A stretch of DNA of 64,000 bases from Alphaproteobacteria bacterium (GTDB lineage Bacteria > Pseudomonadota > Alphaproteobacteria > UBA6615): positions 62,001-126,000 of the forward strand of contig JAJFIX010000006.1 in the NCBI GenBank assembly GCA_021774575.1, in the 5' to 3' direction. The position numbers and the translations under genes were made by a program. How positions within the stretch are numbered: the stretch's first letter is position 1; every line of letters begins with the position of its first letter. The notes under the pieces are model-generated. The model had not been told where the DNA came from and searched no databases. It saw only the letters and a list, made by a program, of their open reading frames with translations. This document shows, piece after piece, positions 1 through 9,254 of this stretch.

Positions 1-161
1 CGGGCGCTTTATATTTGGAAGTTGCAGCCACAAATGCCAAGGCAATTTCATTCTATGAAAAGCATGGATTTTCCGTGCAGGGGCGTCGACCCAATTATTA
101 TGAGACGACGACAGGGCGAACGGACGCAATTTTGATGGCGCGGCCATTTGCCCAACATTGA
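1..161 (+). CDS. rimI: Ribosomal-protein-alanine N-acetyltransferase, C-terminal part
   Basis: The window opens inside this gene. About 52 C-terminal codons are visible in frame 3, ending at TGA 159-161. They encode the end of a GNAT fold, with LEVAATNAKAISFYEKHGF as the acetyl-CoA-binding and substrate region, followed by RRPNYYETTTGRTDAILM. This is the usual RimI ending (GF, then Y, then D-A-ILM). RimI acetylates the N-terminal alanine of ribosomal protein S18. The position just upstream of fur and miaB matches the tsaB-rimI-fur order of many alphaproteobacteria. The last eight codons and the stop are duplicated in tandem directly downstream (see repeat). Confidence 0.85.
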   Translation, partial: GALYLEVAATNAKAISFYEKHGFSVQGRRPNYYETTTGRTDAILMARPFAQH

Positions 162-188
162 ATGGCGCGGCCATTTGCCCAACATTGA
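135..188 (+). repeat. 27-bp perfect tandem duplication over the rimI stop
   Basis: Bases 135-161 and 162-188 are identical. The unit begins with ATG and encodes MARPFAQH plus stop, so the rimI 3' end is followed immediately by a second copy of itself. The unit is nine codons long, so both copies are in the same frame. It looks like a replication-slippage duplication. The second copy lies outside rimI and probably has no function, unless translation reinitiates at the ATG at 162 next to the stop. Confidence 0.95.
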
Positions 189-251
189 AACGTCAGGGCC
201 TTTTCCTCGGCAGATCGGCACCTTATATCTGGTGCTCAAATATATGATCGA

Positions 252-704
252 ATGAAAGATCAATCTGAAATGAGCAAAAATATTTCGCGCATTGAGCGAT
301 TATGCGAGGACATGAACCTGAAGCTAACCGATCAGCGTCGGGTCATAGCGAAGATTCTTTCCGATGCAGCCGACCACCCAGATGCCGATATGGTTTATCA
401 GCGCGCCGTTCAGTTAGACCCGCGTATTTCAATTTCAACGGTCTATCGCACGGTTCGACTGTTCGACGAGGCGGGCTTCCTGGACAAGCACGACTTTGGC
501 GATGGCAGGGCGCGCTATGAGCAAACCGGGGACGAGCATCACGACCATCTGATTGATATCAAATCGGGCAAGGTGATCGAATTTGCCAACGCCGAAATTG
601 AGGAACTCCAGCGACGGGTCGCCCGTGAACTGGGTTACTTGCTTGTCGATCATAGATTGGAGCTATATGCAACGCCACTAGATGATGTAAAAGAAAGCAA
701 TTGA
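252..704 (+). CDS. fur: Ferric uptake regulator family protein (Fur/Mur)
   Basis: A 150-residue Fur-family repressor, the usual length. The winged helix spans about residues 20-85, with recognition helix ISISTVYRTVRLF at 59-71. The metal site HHDH is at 96-99 and is followed by IDIKSGKVIEF, the dimerisation-domain start. The structural CxxC zinc pairs of gammaproteobacterial Fur are absent, as in many alphaproteobacterial Fur/Mur proteins. It should repress iron (or, as Mur, manganese) uptake genes when metal-loaded. ATG 252 is taken as the start; ATG 270 is an alternative. A GCACC/GGTGC inverted repeat at 218-235 lies just upstream and could be an operator or hairpin. A second family member, Irr, lies at 29.6 kb. 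Confidence 0.9.
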   Translation: MKDQSEMSKNISRIERLCEDMNLKLTDQRRVIAKILSDAADHPDADMVYQRAVQLDPRISISTVYRTVRLFDEAGFLDKHDFGDGRARYEQTGDEHHDHLIDIKSGKVIEFANAEIEELQRRVARELGYLLVDHRLELYATPLDDVKESN

Positions 705-752
705 TCCAACATAATTTACGTACTTTAATTTTGATTAACTGGAGTTATTTCG

Positions 753-1682
753 TTGAGCGTAACCCGTATATCTCAGGGCCACATAGATAATCAGGAGAAC
801 GGGCCCACGAGTGAGTCGACCAAATCCGCTGAACTCGCCGGCGGCATCCCCTCCCTTTGGTTTGGATCCCTGGAATTGCGGTTGGCGGTGAGCGACACCG
901 ATATTGAAGCAATACAGGCCCTGCGTTTTCGCGTTTTTTATGAAGAACTGTCGGCGACCGCTTCTGCTGAAACTGTCATCTCACGGCGCGATGCCGACTC
1001 GTTCGACGCCATTTGCGACCATATACTGGTCTTAGATCATCAATTGGGTGACGACGCAGATGCGATCGTCGGAACCTATCGTTTGCTTCGCTCATCCGTC
1101 GCCAGTGCCCATGGCGGTTTTTATACCGCCGGCGAATTTGACATTTCATGCCTCGAAAATATTGGCGGCGAGCATGTCGAGCTCGGCAGATCTTGCGTGG
1201 CCCCGCGCTATCGAACCCGTCCAACGATGCAGCTACTGTGGCGCGGCATCGCCTATTATGTACTCGGATACGATATTAGTTTAATGTTTGGCTGCGCCAG
1301 CCTAGCGGGAACAGATTTGGACGCGCTCTCAACCTCTCTCAGCTATCTATATCAGTACCATTTAGCACCACCGGCGCTCAGGCCTAGGGCTCTTGAGGGG
1401 CAATATGTCGAGATGAATCGCGACCCGGTCGACGAATCACAAAAACGCCGCGCATTGGCTAAATTACCGCCCCTGATAAAAGGATATTTGCGCCTTGGCG
1501 CCTATGTTGGCGACGGGGCGGTTATTGATTCCCAGTTCAACACCACGGATGTTTGCGTGGTTGTTAAAACGGACCTTGTGACCGAAAAATATTCCAAACA
1601 TTATATCCGCTCTTTTAATGAAAACACTGATGGCGTTGATGCGGTCGAAGACGAGAAAAGCGACAAGAGTGGTGAATCCTGA
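753..1682 (+). CDS. olsB: OlsB-type N-acyltransferase (hemolysin-like GNAT)
   Basis: A 309-residue GNAT-like acyltransferase related to L-ornithine N-alpha-acyltransferase, which transfers 3-hydroxyacyl groups from acyl-ACP to ornithine in ornithine-lipid synthesis. Visible family blocks are LELRLAVSDTDIEAIQALRF near residue 40, ICDHILVLD and HVELGRSCVAPRYR. The only sensible start is TTG at 753, with GGAG at 741-744. The N-terminal 35 residues and the acidic C-terminus are poorly conserved. It overlaps the downstream PlsC-type gene, which is the expected OlsB-OlsA pairing. The substrate is inferred from family and context; other acyl acceptors are possible. Confidence 0.8.
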   Translation: MSVTRISQGHIDNQENGPTSESTKSAELAGGIPSLWFGSLELRLAVSDTDIEAIQALRFRVFYEELSATASAETVISRRDADSFDAICDHILVLDHQLGDDADAIVGTYRLLRSSVASAHGGFYTAGEFDISCLENIGGEHVELGRSCVAPRYRTRPTMQLLWRGIAYYVLGYDISLMFGCASLAGTDLDALSTSLSYLYQYHLAPPALRPRALEGQYVEMNRDPVDESQKRRALAKLPPLIKGYLRLGAYVGDGAVIDSQFNTTDVCVVVKTDLVTEKYSKHYIRSFNENTDGVDAVEDEKSDKSGES

Positions 1683-2553
1683 CGGGAAGAACGTAAACGA
1701 ATGGTCTGACGGAACGGCGCCACCCAGCTCCGCCATTCTGTCATTTATTCGCATCTGTGCGTATCTGGCCGTCACGCTCCTGCTGATACCGGCGCAGGCA
1801 TTGGCGCATTTGATTAGTCGCAACCTGGTGCGCAAAATACCCGTCTATTATCACCGACTGAGCTGCAGAATTCTCGGATTGCGCCTAAATATTGTTGGCA
1901 AGCCCGCACTTGCGGGAACGGTTTTGTTCGTCGCCAATCATTGCTCCTATCTCGACATAGAGGTATATGGCGCTGTCATTGAGGGTTCTTTCGTGGCGAA
2001 AAAAGAGGTCGCGTCTTGGCCGGTTTTCGGTCTGCTCGCAAGACTTCAACGTTCTGTATTTGTCGACCGGTCCCGGACTGCGTCCAAAGCAATGGGGGCA
2101 GCCATTCGCGACCGACTGCAGCAGGGCGGAAATGTCATTTTATTTCCAGAAGGCACAAGCAACGATGGAAACATGGTCATTCCGTTTCGAAGCTCACTCC
2201 TTGCCGCCGTCGATCGACCCGATGATGTTGCGCCGGAGGATTGGCGTGACATCACCGTGCAACCGGTTACGCTGACATACACCCATCTCGATGGCCTGCC
2301 GATCGGTCGTTCGCTGCGCCCCTATATTGCCTGGTACGGGGACATGGACATGGCCAGTCATTTTTTTCGTCTGTTCGGATTGGGCCGCGTAAGCGCGCGG
2401 ATCGAATTTCATCGGCCTGTCGGCCCTGGCGAATTTGCCTCGCGCAAAGAACTCACCGACCATTGCTATAAAACGGTTGCTGATGGCCACGCCAACGCCC
2501 TAGCAAGCAAAGGTTCGACCGGGCGGATGCTGACTTTGGGCCGACGCCTTTGA
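1669..2553 (+). CDS. plsC: 1-acyl-glycerol-3-phosphate / lyso-ornithine-lipid acyltransferase
   Basis: A membrane-associated PlsC-family acyltransferase of about 294 residues. The catalytic NHCSYLD block (the NHx4D motif) is followed by FPEGTSNDG, the glycerophosphate-binding motif, and a hydrophobic N-terminal segment (ICAYLAVTLLLIPAQALA) acts as membrane anchor. The start is uncertain. GTG at 1669 or 1672 overlaps the olsB stop and looks best, but ATG codons at 1618-1639 are in the same frame. Translation is probably coupled to olsB. Next to OlsB it may act as OlsA (O-acyltransferase making ornithine lipid) or as PlsC making phosphatidic acid; the sequence alone does not decide. Confidence 0.8.
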   Translation: MVNPDGKNVNEWSDGTAPPSSAILSFIRICAYLAVTLLLIPAQALAHLISRNLVRKIPVYYHRLSCRILGLRLNIVGKPALAGTVLFVANHCSYLDIEVYGAVIEGSFVAKKEVASWPVFGLLARLQRSVFVDRSRTASKAMGAAIRDRLQQGGNVILFPEGTSNDGNMVIPFRSSLLAAVDRPDDVAPEDWRDITVQPVTLTYTHLDGLPIGRSLRPYIAWYGDMDMASHFFRLFGLGRVSARIEFHRPVGPGEFASRKELTDHCYKTVADGHANALASKGSTGRMLTLGRRL

Positions 2554-2583
2554 ATTGCGGGCTATTAAGGCTAAATAAAGACC

Positions 2584-3927
2584 ATGACAAAAAATCTTTT
2601 TATCAAGACCTATGGCTGTCAGATGAATGTCTATGATTCTCAGCGCATGGCCGATGCGTTGGCGCCGCAAGGATATCGCCTTGTCGAGCAGCCCGATGAG
2701 GCGGACCTGGTCGTGCTAAACACCTGCCACATTCGTGAAAAAGCCTCGGAGAAAGTTTTTTCCGAACTCGGGCGACTAAACCGCATAAAAATGAACCGCG
2801 AGGCAGAGGGTGGCACCCTGGTCATCGGTGTGGGCGGCTGCGTTGCTCAAGCCGAAGGCGCCGAGCTAATCCGCCGCGCTCCCTATGTCGATATGGTGTT
2901 CGGCCCACAAACAACCCACAGATTGCCCGAAATGGTGTCCCGTGCGACGCGCGGCACGGAAAAAAACGGAATTATTGATACTGACTTCGCCGCTGCCGAA
3001 AAATTCGATGAGTTGCCCGCCCCCACCGGGACCAATCGCAGTAGCGCTTTTCTGTCGATCCAGGAAGGATGCGATAAATTTTGCACCTTTTGCGTGGTTC
3101 CTTATACCCGTGGAGCGGAATTCTCCCGCCCCCAGAACGATATAATTCTTGAGGCGCAAACCCTCGTTGATCAAGGAGTTCGCGAGATCACACTGCTCGG
3201 CCAGAACGTCAACGCGTATCGCAATAACGGCATAGGCCTTGCAGACCTGCTCGAAAATATGTCGCAAATCGACGACCTAAAGCGCATTCGATACACTACC
3301 AGCCATCCCAGAGACATGGACGACGCGCTCGTTGCTGCCCACGGCACCAACGAAAAGCTTATGCCGTTCCTCCACCTTCCTGTCCAATCAGGCAGCGATA
3401 CGATCCTTCGGGCGATGAATCGCGGCCATGGAGTTGATCGTTTTTTCGATATTATCGATCGATTGCGCGCCGCCCGGCCCGATATCGCCTTCAGTTCCGA
3501 TTTTATTGTTGGTTTCCCCGGCGAGACCGACGCCGATTTCGAAGCGACATTGGATCTAATTGGCCGGATCGAATTTGCCCAGGCCTATTCGTTCAAATAT
3601 AGCCCACGTCCCGGCACGCCGGCAGCCGATATGAACGACCAAGTTCCTGAACCGATCAAAAACGAGCGCCTCGCCGCGCTACAAGATCTCATCACCCAGC
3701 AGCAAAAAATATACAACGCCAGCCATATCGGGTCCCACACATCAATTTTATTCGAGAGTGCAGGACGGAATGAAAATCAGTATATTGGTCGCACACCGTA
3801 TAATCAGTCGGTCCATGTGACGGGGGATGCAACTCTTTTGGGTACTGTGAGACAAGTCGAATTGACGATCAGTAAAAGTCATAGTCTTGAAGGCCGGCTG
3901 ATTGAATCTGCCGGCGCGACTATATGA
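2584..3927 (+). CDS. miaB: tRNA-2-methylthio-N6-dimethylallyladenosine synthase
   Basis: A 447-residue methylthiotransferase that methylthiolates i6A37 of tRNAs. The N-terminal UPF0004 domain carries cluster cysteines C12, C48 and C86. The radical-SAM CxxxCxxC is at C163, C167 and C170 (EGCDKFCTFC). A TRAM domain ends the protein. Length and motifs are normal for MiaB rather than MtaB or RimO. The stop overlaps the phoH start by four bases (ATGA), so the pair is translationally coupled. Position between fur/plsC and phoH is standard for alphaproteobacteria. Confidence 0.97.
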   Translation: MTKNLFIKTYGCQMNVYDSQRMADALAPQGYRLVEQPDEADLVVLNTCHIREKASEKVFSELGRLNRIKMNREAEGGTLVIGVGGCVAQAEGAELIRRAPYVDMVFGPQTTHRLPEMVSRATRGTEKNGIIDTDFAAAEKFDELPAPTGTNRSSAFLSIQEGCDKFCTFCVVPYTRGAEFSRPQNDIILEAQTLVDQGVREITLLGQNVNAYRNNGIGLADLLENMSQIDDLKRIRYTTSHPRDMDDALVAAHGTNEKLMPFLHLPVQSGSDTILRAMNRGHGVDRFFDIIDRLRAARPDIAFSSDFIVGFPGETDADFEATLDLIGRIEFAQAYSFKYSPRPGTPAADMNDQVPEPIKNERLAALQDLITQQQKIYNASHIGSHTSILFESAGRNENQYIGRTPYNQSVHVTGDATLLGTVRQVELTISKSHSLEGRLIESAGATI

Positions 3928-5000
3928 GTACGGCGGCAAAGCCATCGCAGGCAAAACCACCACGGACAAAACCATTGCGGACAGAGCCATTGCATATTCG
4001 GTTCGATGATAACGCCATTATGGCGGCACTGTTTGGACCGCAGGACGAGCATCTGGTGCATATCGAGCGATTACTCGACGTAAAGCTGAGATATCGTGGC
4101 AACGAATTAAACATCACCGGCCCGAAGCAAAGTTTGGCCATTGCGGAACAGGCCATTCACGCCTTGTATGAACGCCTAGAACAAGGGCTGGAGGTCGGCC
4201 CCGAAGAGGTCAAAGCCGCCGTCCGCATGGCCGCCAGCGGCAACGTCAGTGCAGTAACCAGTGCCGATACGTCTATCCGCACCCGAAAGCGCGTTATTAC
4301 GGCACGAACCCCCAATCAAATGGCCTATATGGAAGCCCTGGGCCGGGTTGATATGGCGTTTGGCCTCGGCCCAGCCGGGACGGGAAAGACATATCTTGCC
4401 GTCGCTCAGGCCGTATCGCTGTTGCTGCGCGGCGAAGTTGAGAGGATTATTCTGTCTCGGCCCGCCGTCGAGGCCGGTGAACAGTTGGGGTTTTTGCCGG
4501 GCGATCTTCAAGAGAAGGTTGATCCTTATTTGCGCCCCCTTTACGACGCGCTTTACGACATGCTGCCGATAGATCAGGTCACCAACCGGATCCAGACCGG
4601 TGAGATCGAAGTCGCACCGCTCGCCTTTATGCGGGGGCGCACTCTGGATCGGGCCTTCATCATTCTTGATGAGGCGCAAAATACCTCGCCGATGCAGATG
4701 AAGATGTTTCTGACACGTCTGGGCGAAGGGGGCCGGATGGCCATCACCGGTGATATGACCCAAATCGATCTCGCGCCGGGCATGAAGTCGGGACTGGTTG
4801 ATTGCCTGGAAATTCTCAAAGATATCGAGGGTGTGGCGGTCATAGAGTTCGATGATCGCGACGTTGTCCGCCACCCGATGGTTGCCCGGGTTGTGCGTGC
4901 CTATAACCAGCGCGACAAACAAATTCAGGTAGCGCGCCGTAACCGAGCCAATGCGCGCAAATCGGCCGACCGGCAGCCGGAACCAACCGAGGCGGATTAA
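3924..5000 (+). CDS. phoH: PhoH-like ATPase
   Basis: A 358-residue PhoH/YbeZ family protein. Walker A GPAGTGKT is at residues 149-156 and Walker B IILDEAQNTSP near 240. The family partners YbeY in rRNA and ribosome maintenance, and ybeY follows directly. The start ATG overlaps the miaB stop. Residues 5-24 are four tandem five-residue units (AKPSQ, AKPPR, TKPLR, TEPLH), a local expansion ahead of the conserved domain. The C-terminus is basic and likely disordered. Confidence 0.95.
   Translation: MSTAAKPSQAKPPRTKPLRTEPLHIRFDDNAIMAALFGPQDEHLVHIERLLDVKLRYRGNELNITGPKQSLAIAEQAIHALYERLEQGLEVGPEEVKAAVRMAASGNVSAVTSADTSIRTRKRVITARTPNQMAYMEALGRVDMAFGLGPAGTGKTYLAVAQAVSLLLRGEVERIILSRPAVEAGEQLGFLPGDLQEKVDPYLRPLYDALYDMLPIDQVTNRIQTGEIEVAPLAFMRGRTLDRAFIILDEAQNTSPMQMKMFLTRLGEGGRMAITGDMTQIDLAPGMKSGLVDCLEILKDIEGVAVIEFDDRDVVRHPMVARVVRAYNQRDKQIQVARRNRANARKSADRQPEPTEAD
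3936..3995 (+). repeat. Four 15-bp repeats in the phoH 5' end
   Basis: Four degenerate 15-bp units in a row (3936, 3951, 3966 and 3981) encode (A/T)(K/E)P-x-x pentapeptides right after the PhoH start. The unit is a multiple of three, so copy-number change would not break the frame. The function is unknown; this is probably a flexible N-terminal leader. Confidence 0.75.
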
Positions 5001-5004
5001 TCGA

Positions 5005-5484
5005 TTGATCACACCGCCGTTCAATTCCGACCTTAATATCGATATCACCGTTTCCGCCGACCCATGGAAGCGCGCAGACATCAACGCCGAAGAAATTGCC
5101 CGGGGCGCAATTTTGGCGGCGCACGAGCAAACCGGTCCGGCCGAAGTTAGCGTCCTCCTCTGCGACGATGAGGCAATCCGCATTTTAAATCGAGAGTATC
5201 GCAGCAAGGATCAATCGACCGACACCTTGTCCTTCCCCGCCGAGACCCAAATTGGCGGCGTTACGGTTTTGGGCGACATTGTGGTTTCTTATGATACGGC
5301 TGAAGAAGCGGCAACTTCCCAGGGTAAAACCCTGGCGCATCACCTTGCGCATCTGGTTGTGCATTCCTATCTGCATTTGATTGGTTTCGACCACGAGCAG
5401 GATATTCAGGCCAAAGCGATGGAAATGCGGGAACGCGAAATTCTTGCCTCCCTTGGCATAGACGACCCCTATGAGCTACGATAA
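5005..5484 (+). CDS. ybeY: Endoribonuclease YbeY (16S rRNA maturation)
   Basis: A metal-dependent RNase for 16S rRNA 3'-end maturation and ribosome quality control. The zinc motif is HSYLHLIGFDH; the family consensus is HGxLHLxGxDH, so all three histidines are kept but the glycine after the first is serine. TTG 5005 is the best start: it lies just after the phoH stop, and the conserved fold begins at LNIDITV. Upstream in-frame starts would overlap phoH. The product is about 159 residues. Its C-terminus overlaps the corC start. Confidence 0.93.
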   Translation: MITPPFNSDLNIDITVSADPWKRADINAEEIARGAILAAHEQTGPAEVSVLLCDDEAIRILNREYRSKDQSTDTLSFPAETQIGGVTVLGDIVVSYDTAEEAATSQGKTLAHHLAHLVVHSYLHLIGFDHEQDIQAKAMEMREREILASLGIDDPYELR

Positions 5485-6418
5485 TTGCGATAGTATGAAC
5501 GACGCATCCTCATCGGCACTTTCGCGTACCGCACAGGCGGCGCGCAGTCAGGACGAGGCCACCGGCGACAGCCGGGCCCCTGGGCCGTTCGCTCGGCTAC
5601 GCAATTTTCTGCTTCGGCGCCACAATGACGCGAGTGTTCGCGAGGCGATCGAGGAACTTATCGACGAGAGTGAGGGCGAAACAGGCGAGGCGGCAATTGA
5701 CGCCGACGAACGGGCGCTCATCACCAATATTCTTCAACTCCACGAAGTAACCGCAGCCGACGTGATGATTCCCCGCGCTGAAATTGCTGCTATTGACGCC
5801 AAAACCCCACTCGACGATTTGGTCAAGCGAATGGCAGCGGAAACACATTCGCGTATTCCTGTCTATCGCGACAAGCTTGATGATGTCATTGGGTTTGTGC
5901 ACATCAAAGACGTGCTCGCTGCCCAACACTTAAAGCGCGACCAGGTCGCGGCCGACATCGTACGCAATATTTTGTTTGCCGCCCCCTCCATCCAAGTGCT
6001 CGATCTGATGCTGGAAATGCGCGCGGCACGGGTTCATATGGCAATCGTCGTTGATGAATTTGGCGGAGTCGATGGGCTGGTCACGATCGAAGACTTGGTT
6101 GAGGAAATAGTCGGCGAGATCGAGGACGAGCACGACGAAGAAGCGCCGATGCTGGCCAAGACCGGCGACGGATCGATCATTGCCGATGCCCGCGCGCGAA
6201 TTGAGGATTTGGAAGCCCTTATGGGCGGGTTCGCAACAGATGAAGAGCGCGAGGAGACCGATACGCTGGGCGGTATCGTTTTTTCCATTATCGACCGTGT
6301 ACCGAGACGTTTTGAGGTGATTGCCCACCCGTCAGGGCTGGAATTCGAAGTCATCGATGCGGACCCACGTCGGATCAAACGCTTGCGTGTTATTCGCCCC
6401 ACCAAGAAGCAGGACTAG
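5471..6418 (+). CDS. corC: CBS-domain transporter-associated protein (HlyC/CorC family)
   Basis: A 315-residue cytoplasmic CorC/TlyC-type protein. After a disordered Ser/Ala N-terminus come two CBS domains (from VTAADVMIPRAEI to GLVTIEDLVEEIVGEIEDEHD) and a C-terminal CorC_HlyC domain (DTLGGIVFSII). The DUF21 membrane domain is absent. Usually linked to Mg/Co efflux or membrane integrity; placement between ybeY and lnt is conserved. ATG 5471 overlaps ybeY by 14 bases; ATG 5495 is an alternative start. Confidence 0.9.
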   Translation: MSYDNCDSMNDASSSALSRTAQAARSQDEATGDSRAPGPFARLRNFLLRRHNDASVREAIEELIDESEGETGEAAIDADERALITNILQLHEVTAADVMIPRAEIAAIDAKTPLDDLVKRMAAETHSRIPVYRDKLDDVIGFVHIKDVLAAQHLKRDQVAADIVRNILFAAPSIQVLDLMLEMRAARVHMAIVVDEFGGVDGLVTIEDLVEEIVGEIEDEHDEEAPMLAKTGDGSIIADARARIEDLEALMGGFATDEEREETDTLGGIVFSIIDRVPRRFEVIAHPSGLEFEVIDADPRRIKRLRVIRPTKKQD

Positions 6419-6428
6419 GACCGTTTCT

Positions 6429-8027
6429 ATGGAGACGCTGGCAAACTTTGCCATCGTAATCCAGCGGCGCGGAGTGGACGAAAAGCGCCGGCGGGCAGTT
6501 TGGATTGCTTTTTTGCTCGGCGCTCTGACTGTCCTCGCATTGCCGCCGGTTTATTTTCTGCCCGCTCTCATTCCCGCCTTCGTCGGCACAATCTGGTTAT
6601 TGGAGCACGCGACATCTCGTCGAGCCGCATTAATCGGATGGGCCCATGGGCTCGGGTTTTTTATCGCCGGAACCTATTGGATCGGTGAAGCATTTCTGGT
6701 CGACCCGGTCCGCACCGGTTGGTTGACACCGTTTGCCGTCATTGGCCTCGCTGCGGGGCTGGCCTTGTTTCCCTGTTTCGGCTTTGCCGCCTCGGTCATG
6801 ATTTGGCGACGCTTGAAGCTGGGAGCGATCGGTCGCATTTTGATCTTTGCAGCCATTTGGACAATCATGGAATGGCTACGCGGCCACGTCCTGACGGGTT
6901 TCCCCTGGAACCTGATTTCCACTGTTTGGGCCGGTGATGTTTGGATGACGATCATGCCTGTTGCCCAGATCGCGGCATTTATCGGCGCTTATGGCCTCAG
7001 CCTACTCACGGTTATCATCATGGCAATGCCGGCAGTTTTGGCCCGGCCATCGCGAGGCGCCTGGCTGCTAGTTTGCGCATTATCTTTTGTGCTGCCTGTA
7101 TCGCTAGCGGCAGCTGGCGGGCAACGGCTTTACCGGGCCCCCGCACCCGACCTCAATAGCGCCGCCGGCGTGCGCCTGCGCATTGTCCAAGCCAATATTG
7201 ATCAAAGTTTAAAATGGGTCGGCCCCTTGCGTGTCCAGCATCTACGCACTCATTTAAATTTAAGCAGCCAGGCGCCGGCGCCGGGCGAACCACCACCCAG
7301 TCACATAATCTGGCCCGAAGCTGCGGTCCCATTTGCCCTCGCCAACCATGATGAGGCGAGAACTGCAGCCGCACAGATTGTCCCGGCGGGCGGTGCACTC
7401 TTAACCGGCGCCCTGCGCTTCGGGCGCGATAACGACAGCGTCTATAATGCAGTGCATGCTATCGGCGGCGACGGCGCAATCCTGGCGACTTACGACAAGG
7501 TCCATCTTGTGCCGTTCGGCGAATATATGCCGGCGCGGGGCATTCTGCCGTTTGACAAACTTGTGCCCAGTCAGGGCGACACCATTGCAGGGCCCGGTCG
7601 GGCCACTTTGCGAATACCTGGCTTGCCGCCGTTTGGCGCCTTGATTTGTTATGAAGCGGCCTTTCCCGGAGCGGTTACGGCGTCAGGAGACAGACCCGAT
7701 TGGTTACTCAACGTCACCAACGATGCCTGGTTTGGCAAGAGCGCCGGGCCCCATCAACATTTTGCCTCGGCTCGTATGCGAAGTATCGAGGAAGGCCTTG
7801 CCGTTGTTCGCGCCGCAAATACTGGCATTTCTGCCGTTATCGACCCATGGGGACGAATTACCGGGCGCATTGAACTCGGGCATGCGGGAACTTTAGACGC
7901 CAATCTGCCGTTGCCCCTTGGCCCAACATTATATGCACGGTTCGGTGATCAAATTCTGGCTTTGCTCTTGTTCGCCACCCTTAGCCTTGTGTTCGTCATG
8001 CGGCGTTACCTCCACCCAGGTGCTTGA
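6429..8027 (+). CDS. lnt: Apolipoprotein N-acyltransferase
   Basis: An inner-membrane enzyme that N-acylates the terminal cysteine of lipoproteins. From ATG 6429 the protein has 532 residues: about six to seven hydrophobic segments in the first 230, then a periplasmic nitrilase-like domain with the triad E297 (WPEAAVPF), K357 (TYDKVHLVPFGEY) and C407 (GALICYEAAFPG), and a last transmembrane segment. An in-frame extension to 6321 overlaps corC and is rejected. It is co-directional with corC and metK. Confidence 0.96.
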   Translation: METLANFAIVIQRRGVDEKRRRAVWIAFLLGALTVLALPPVYFLPALIPAFVGTIWLLEHATSRRAALIGWAHGLGFFIAGTYWIGEAFLVDPVRTGWLTPFAVIGLAAGLALFPCFGFAASVMIWRRLKLGAIGRILIFAAIWTIMEWLRGHVLTGFPWNLISTVWAGDVWMTIMPVAQIAAFIGAYGLSLLTVIIMAMPAVLARPSRGAWLLVCALSFVLPVSLAAAGGQRLYRAPAPDLNSAAGVRLRIVQANIDQSLKWVGPLRVQHLRTHLNLSSQAPAPGEPPPSHIIWPEAAVPFALANHDEARTAAAQIVPAGGALLTGALRFGRDNDSVYNAVHAIGGDGAILATYDKVHLVPFGEYMPARGILPFDKLVPSQGDTIAGPGRATLRIPGLPPFGALICYEAAFPGAVTASGDRPDWLLNVTNDAWFGKSAGPHQHFASARMRSIEEGLAVVRAANTGISAVIDPWGRITGRIELGHAGTLDANLPLPLGPTLYARFGDQILALLLFATLSLVFVMRRYLHPGA

Positions 8028-8096
8028 CCGCTGCAAACAAAAACGGCACAACCCTAATCCAGCAATTTACGCACGATCAATGATGGGGGTACTCCA

Positions 8097-9254
8097 GTGG
8101 CCAAAGGCGATTATATTTTTACCAGCGAATCCGTGTCGGAGGGTCATCCCGACAAAGTCTGTGACCGCGTGTCGGACGCCATCGTCGATACGTTTCTGAC
8201 GCTGGAGCCAGAAGCTCGAGTTGCGGTGGAAACACTGACGACGACCAATAGAATTGTTTTGGCCGGCGAAGTACGAGGCCCCGCGAGTATCGATGCAGCG
8301 CATATGGAAGAGGTTGCCCGCTCGGCTGTGCGCGAGATCGGTTACGAACAGGACGGCTTTCACTGGAAGAATGCCGCTGTAGACGTTTTTGTGCATTCCC
8401 AGTCATCGGATATCGCCCAGGGTGTCGATAGCGGCGGCAACAAGGACGAGGGCGCCGGCGACCAAGGGATCATGTTTGGCTATGCCTGCCGTGAAACCGA
8501 TGTCTTGATGCCTGCACCCATTCATTACAGCCACGCCATATTGAAATCCCTTGCCGAAGCGCGCCATTCGGGCGCCGAGCCAGGGCTCGAGCCTGACGCA
8601 AAAAGCCAAATTTCTCTGGCTTACAAGGATGGCAAACCGGTCGGGGCAACAACGGTTGTTGTATCGACCCAACATGCGGAAAGCCTTTCCCAGGACGAAA
8701 TTCGTGAGATCGTTCGGCCCCATGTCGAAAACGTGCTTCCCGAGGGCTGGATGTGCCCCGAAGACCAATTCTTCGTCAATCCAACCGGACGCTTTGTTAT
8801 CGGTGGACCGGACGGCGATGCAGGACTAACCGGGCGCAAAATTATCGTTGATACATATGGCGGCGCAGCACCACATGGCGGCGGCGCTTTCTCGGGCAAG
8901 GACCCGACCAAGGTCGATCGGTCGGCTGCCTACGCGGCACGTTATCTGGCCAAAAATGTGGTTGCGGCCGAGCTGGCCGAAAAATGTACCATCCAGCTCG
9001 GCTATGCGATCGGCGTTTCCTATCCGCTGTCGGTCTATGTCGATACCCATGGCACCGGATCGATCGATGAGGACGCGCTGGCCAAACGGCTGCGCGACAA
9101 TATGGATCTCAGCCCGCGCGGTATCCGCGAGCATCTCGGATTGAATAAACCGATCTATGCCCGCACATCCTCCTACGGCCATTTTGGCCGCGCCCCGGAA
9201 GAAGATGGCGGCTTCTCCTGGGAGAAAACTGACATCGCGGCAGCGCTGCAATAG
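8097..9254 (+). CDS. metK: S-adenosylmethionine synthetase
   Basis: A 385-residue MetK making SAM from methionine and ATP. The N-terminal block [13 protein letters not shown] and the P-loop-like [16 protein letters not shown] are complete. The start is GTG 8097, with GGGGG about 8 bases upstream. The 69-bp gap after lnt shows no recognisable SAM riboswitch. The 3' end overlaps the reconstructed start of trmB. Lnt-MetK-TrmB order is typical of alphaproteobacteria. Confidence 0.97.
   Translation: MAKGDYIFTSESVSEGHPDKVCDRVSDAIVDTFLTLEPEARVAVETLTTTNRIVLAGEVRGPASIDAAHMEEVARSAVREIGYEQDGFHWKNAAVDVFVHSQSSDIAQGVDSGGNKDEGAGDQGIMFGYACRETDVLMPAPIHYSHAILKSLAEARHSGAEPGLEPDAKSQISLAYKDGKPVGATTVVVSTQHAESLSQDEIREIVRPHVENVLPEGWMCPEDQFFVNPTGRFVIGGPDGDAGLTGRKIIVDTYGGAAPHGGGAFSGKDPTKVDRSAAYAARYLAKNVVAAELAEKCTIQLGYAIGVSYPLSVYVDTHGTGSIDEDALAKRLRDNMDLSPRGIREHLGLNKPIYARTSSYGHFGRAPEEDGGFSWEKTDIAAALQ

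Noticed and set aside
48-263. Minus-strand 71-codon frame at the window start
   Set aside because: Created by the 27-bp duplication; antisense to rimI.
4176-5207. 343-codon minus-strand open frame over phoH/ybeY
   Set aside because: Antisense shadow of well-supported genes.
8028-8096. SAM-type riboswitch before metK
   Set aside because: The 69-bp gap lacks the conserved SAM/SAH or SAM-II sequence and structure; a covariance search could still overturn this.
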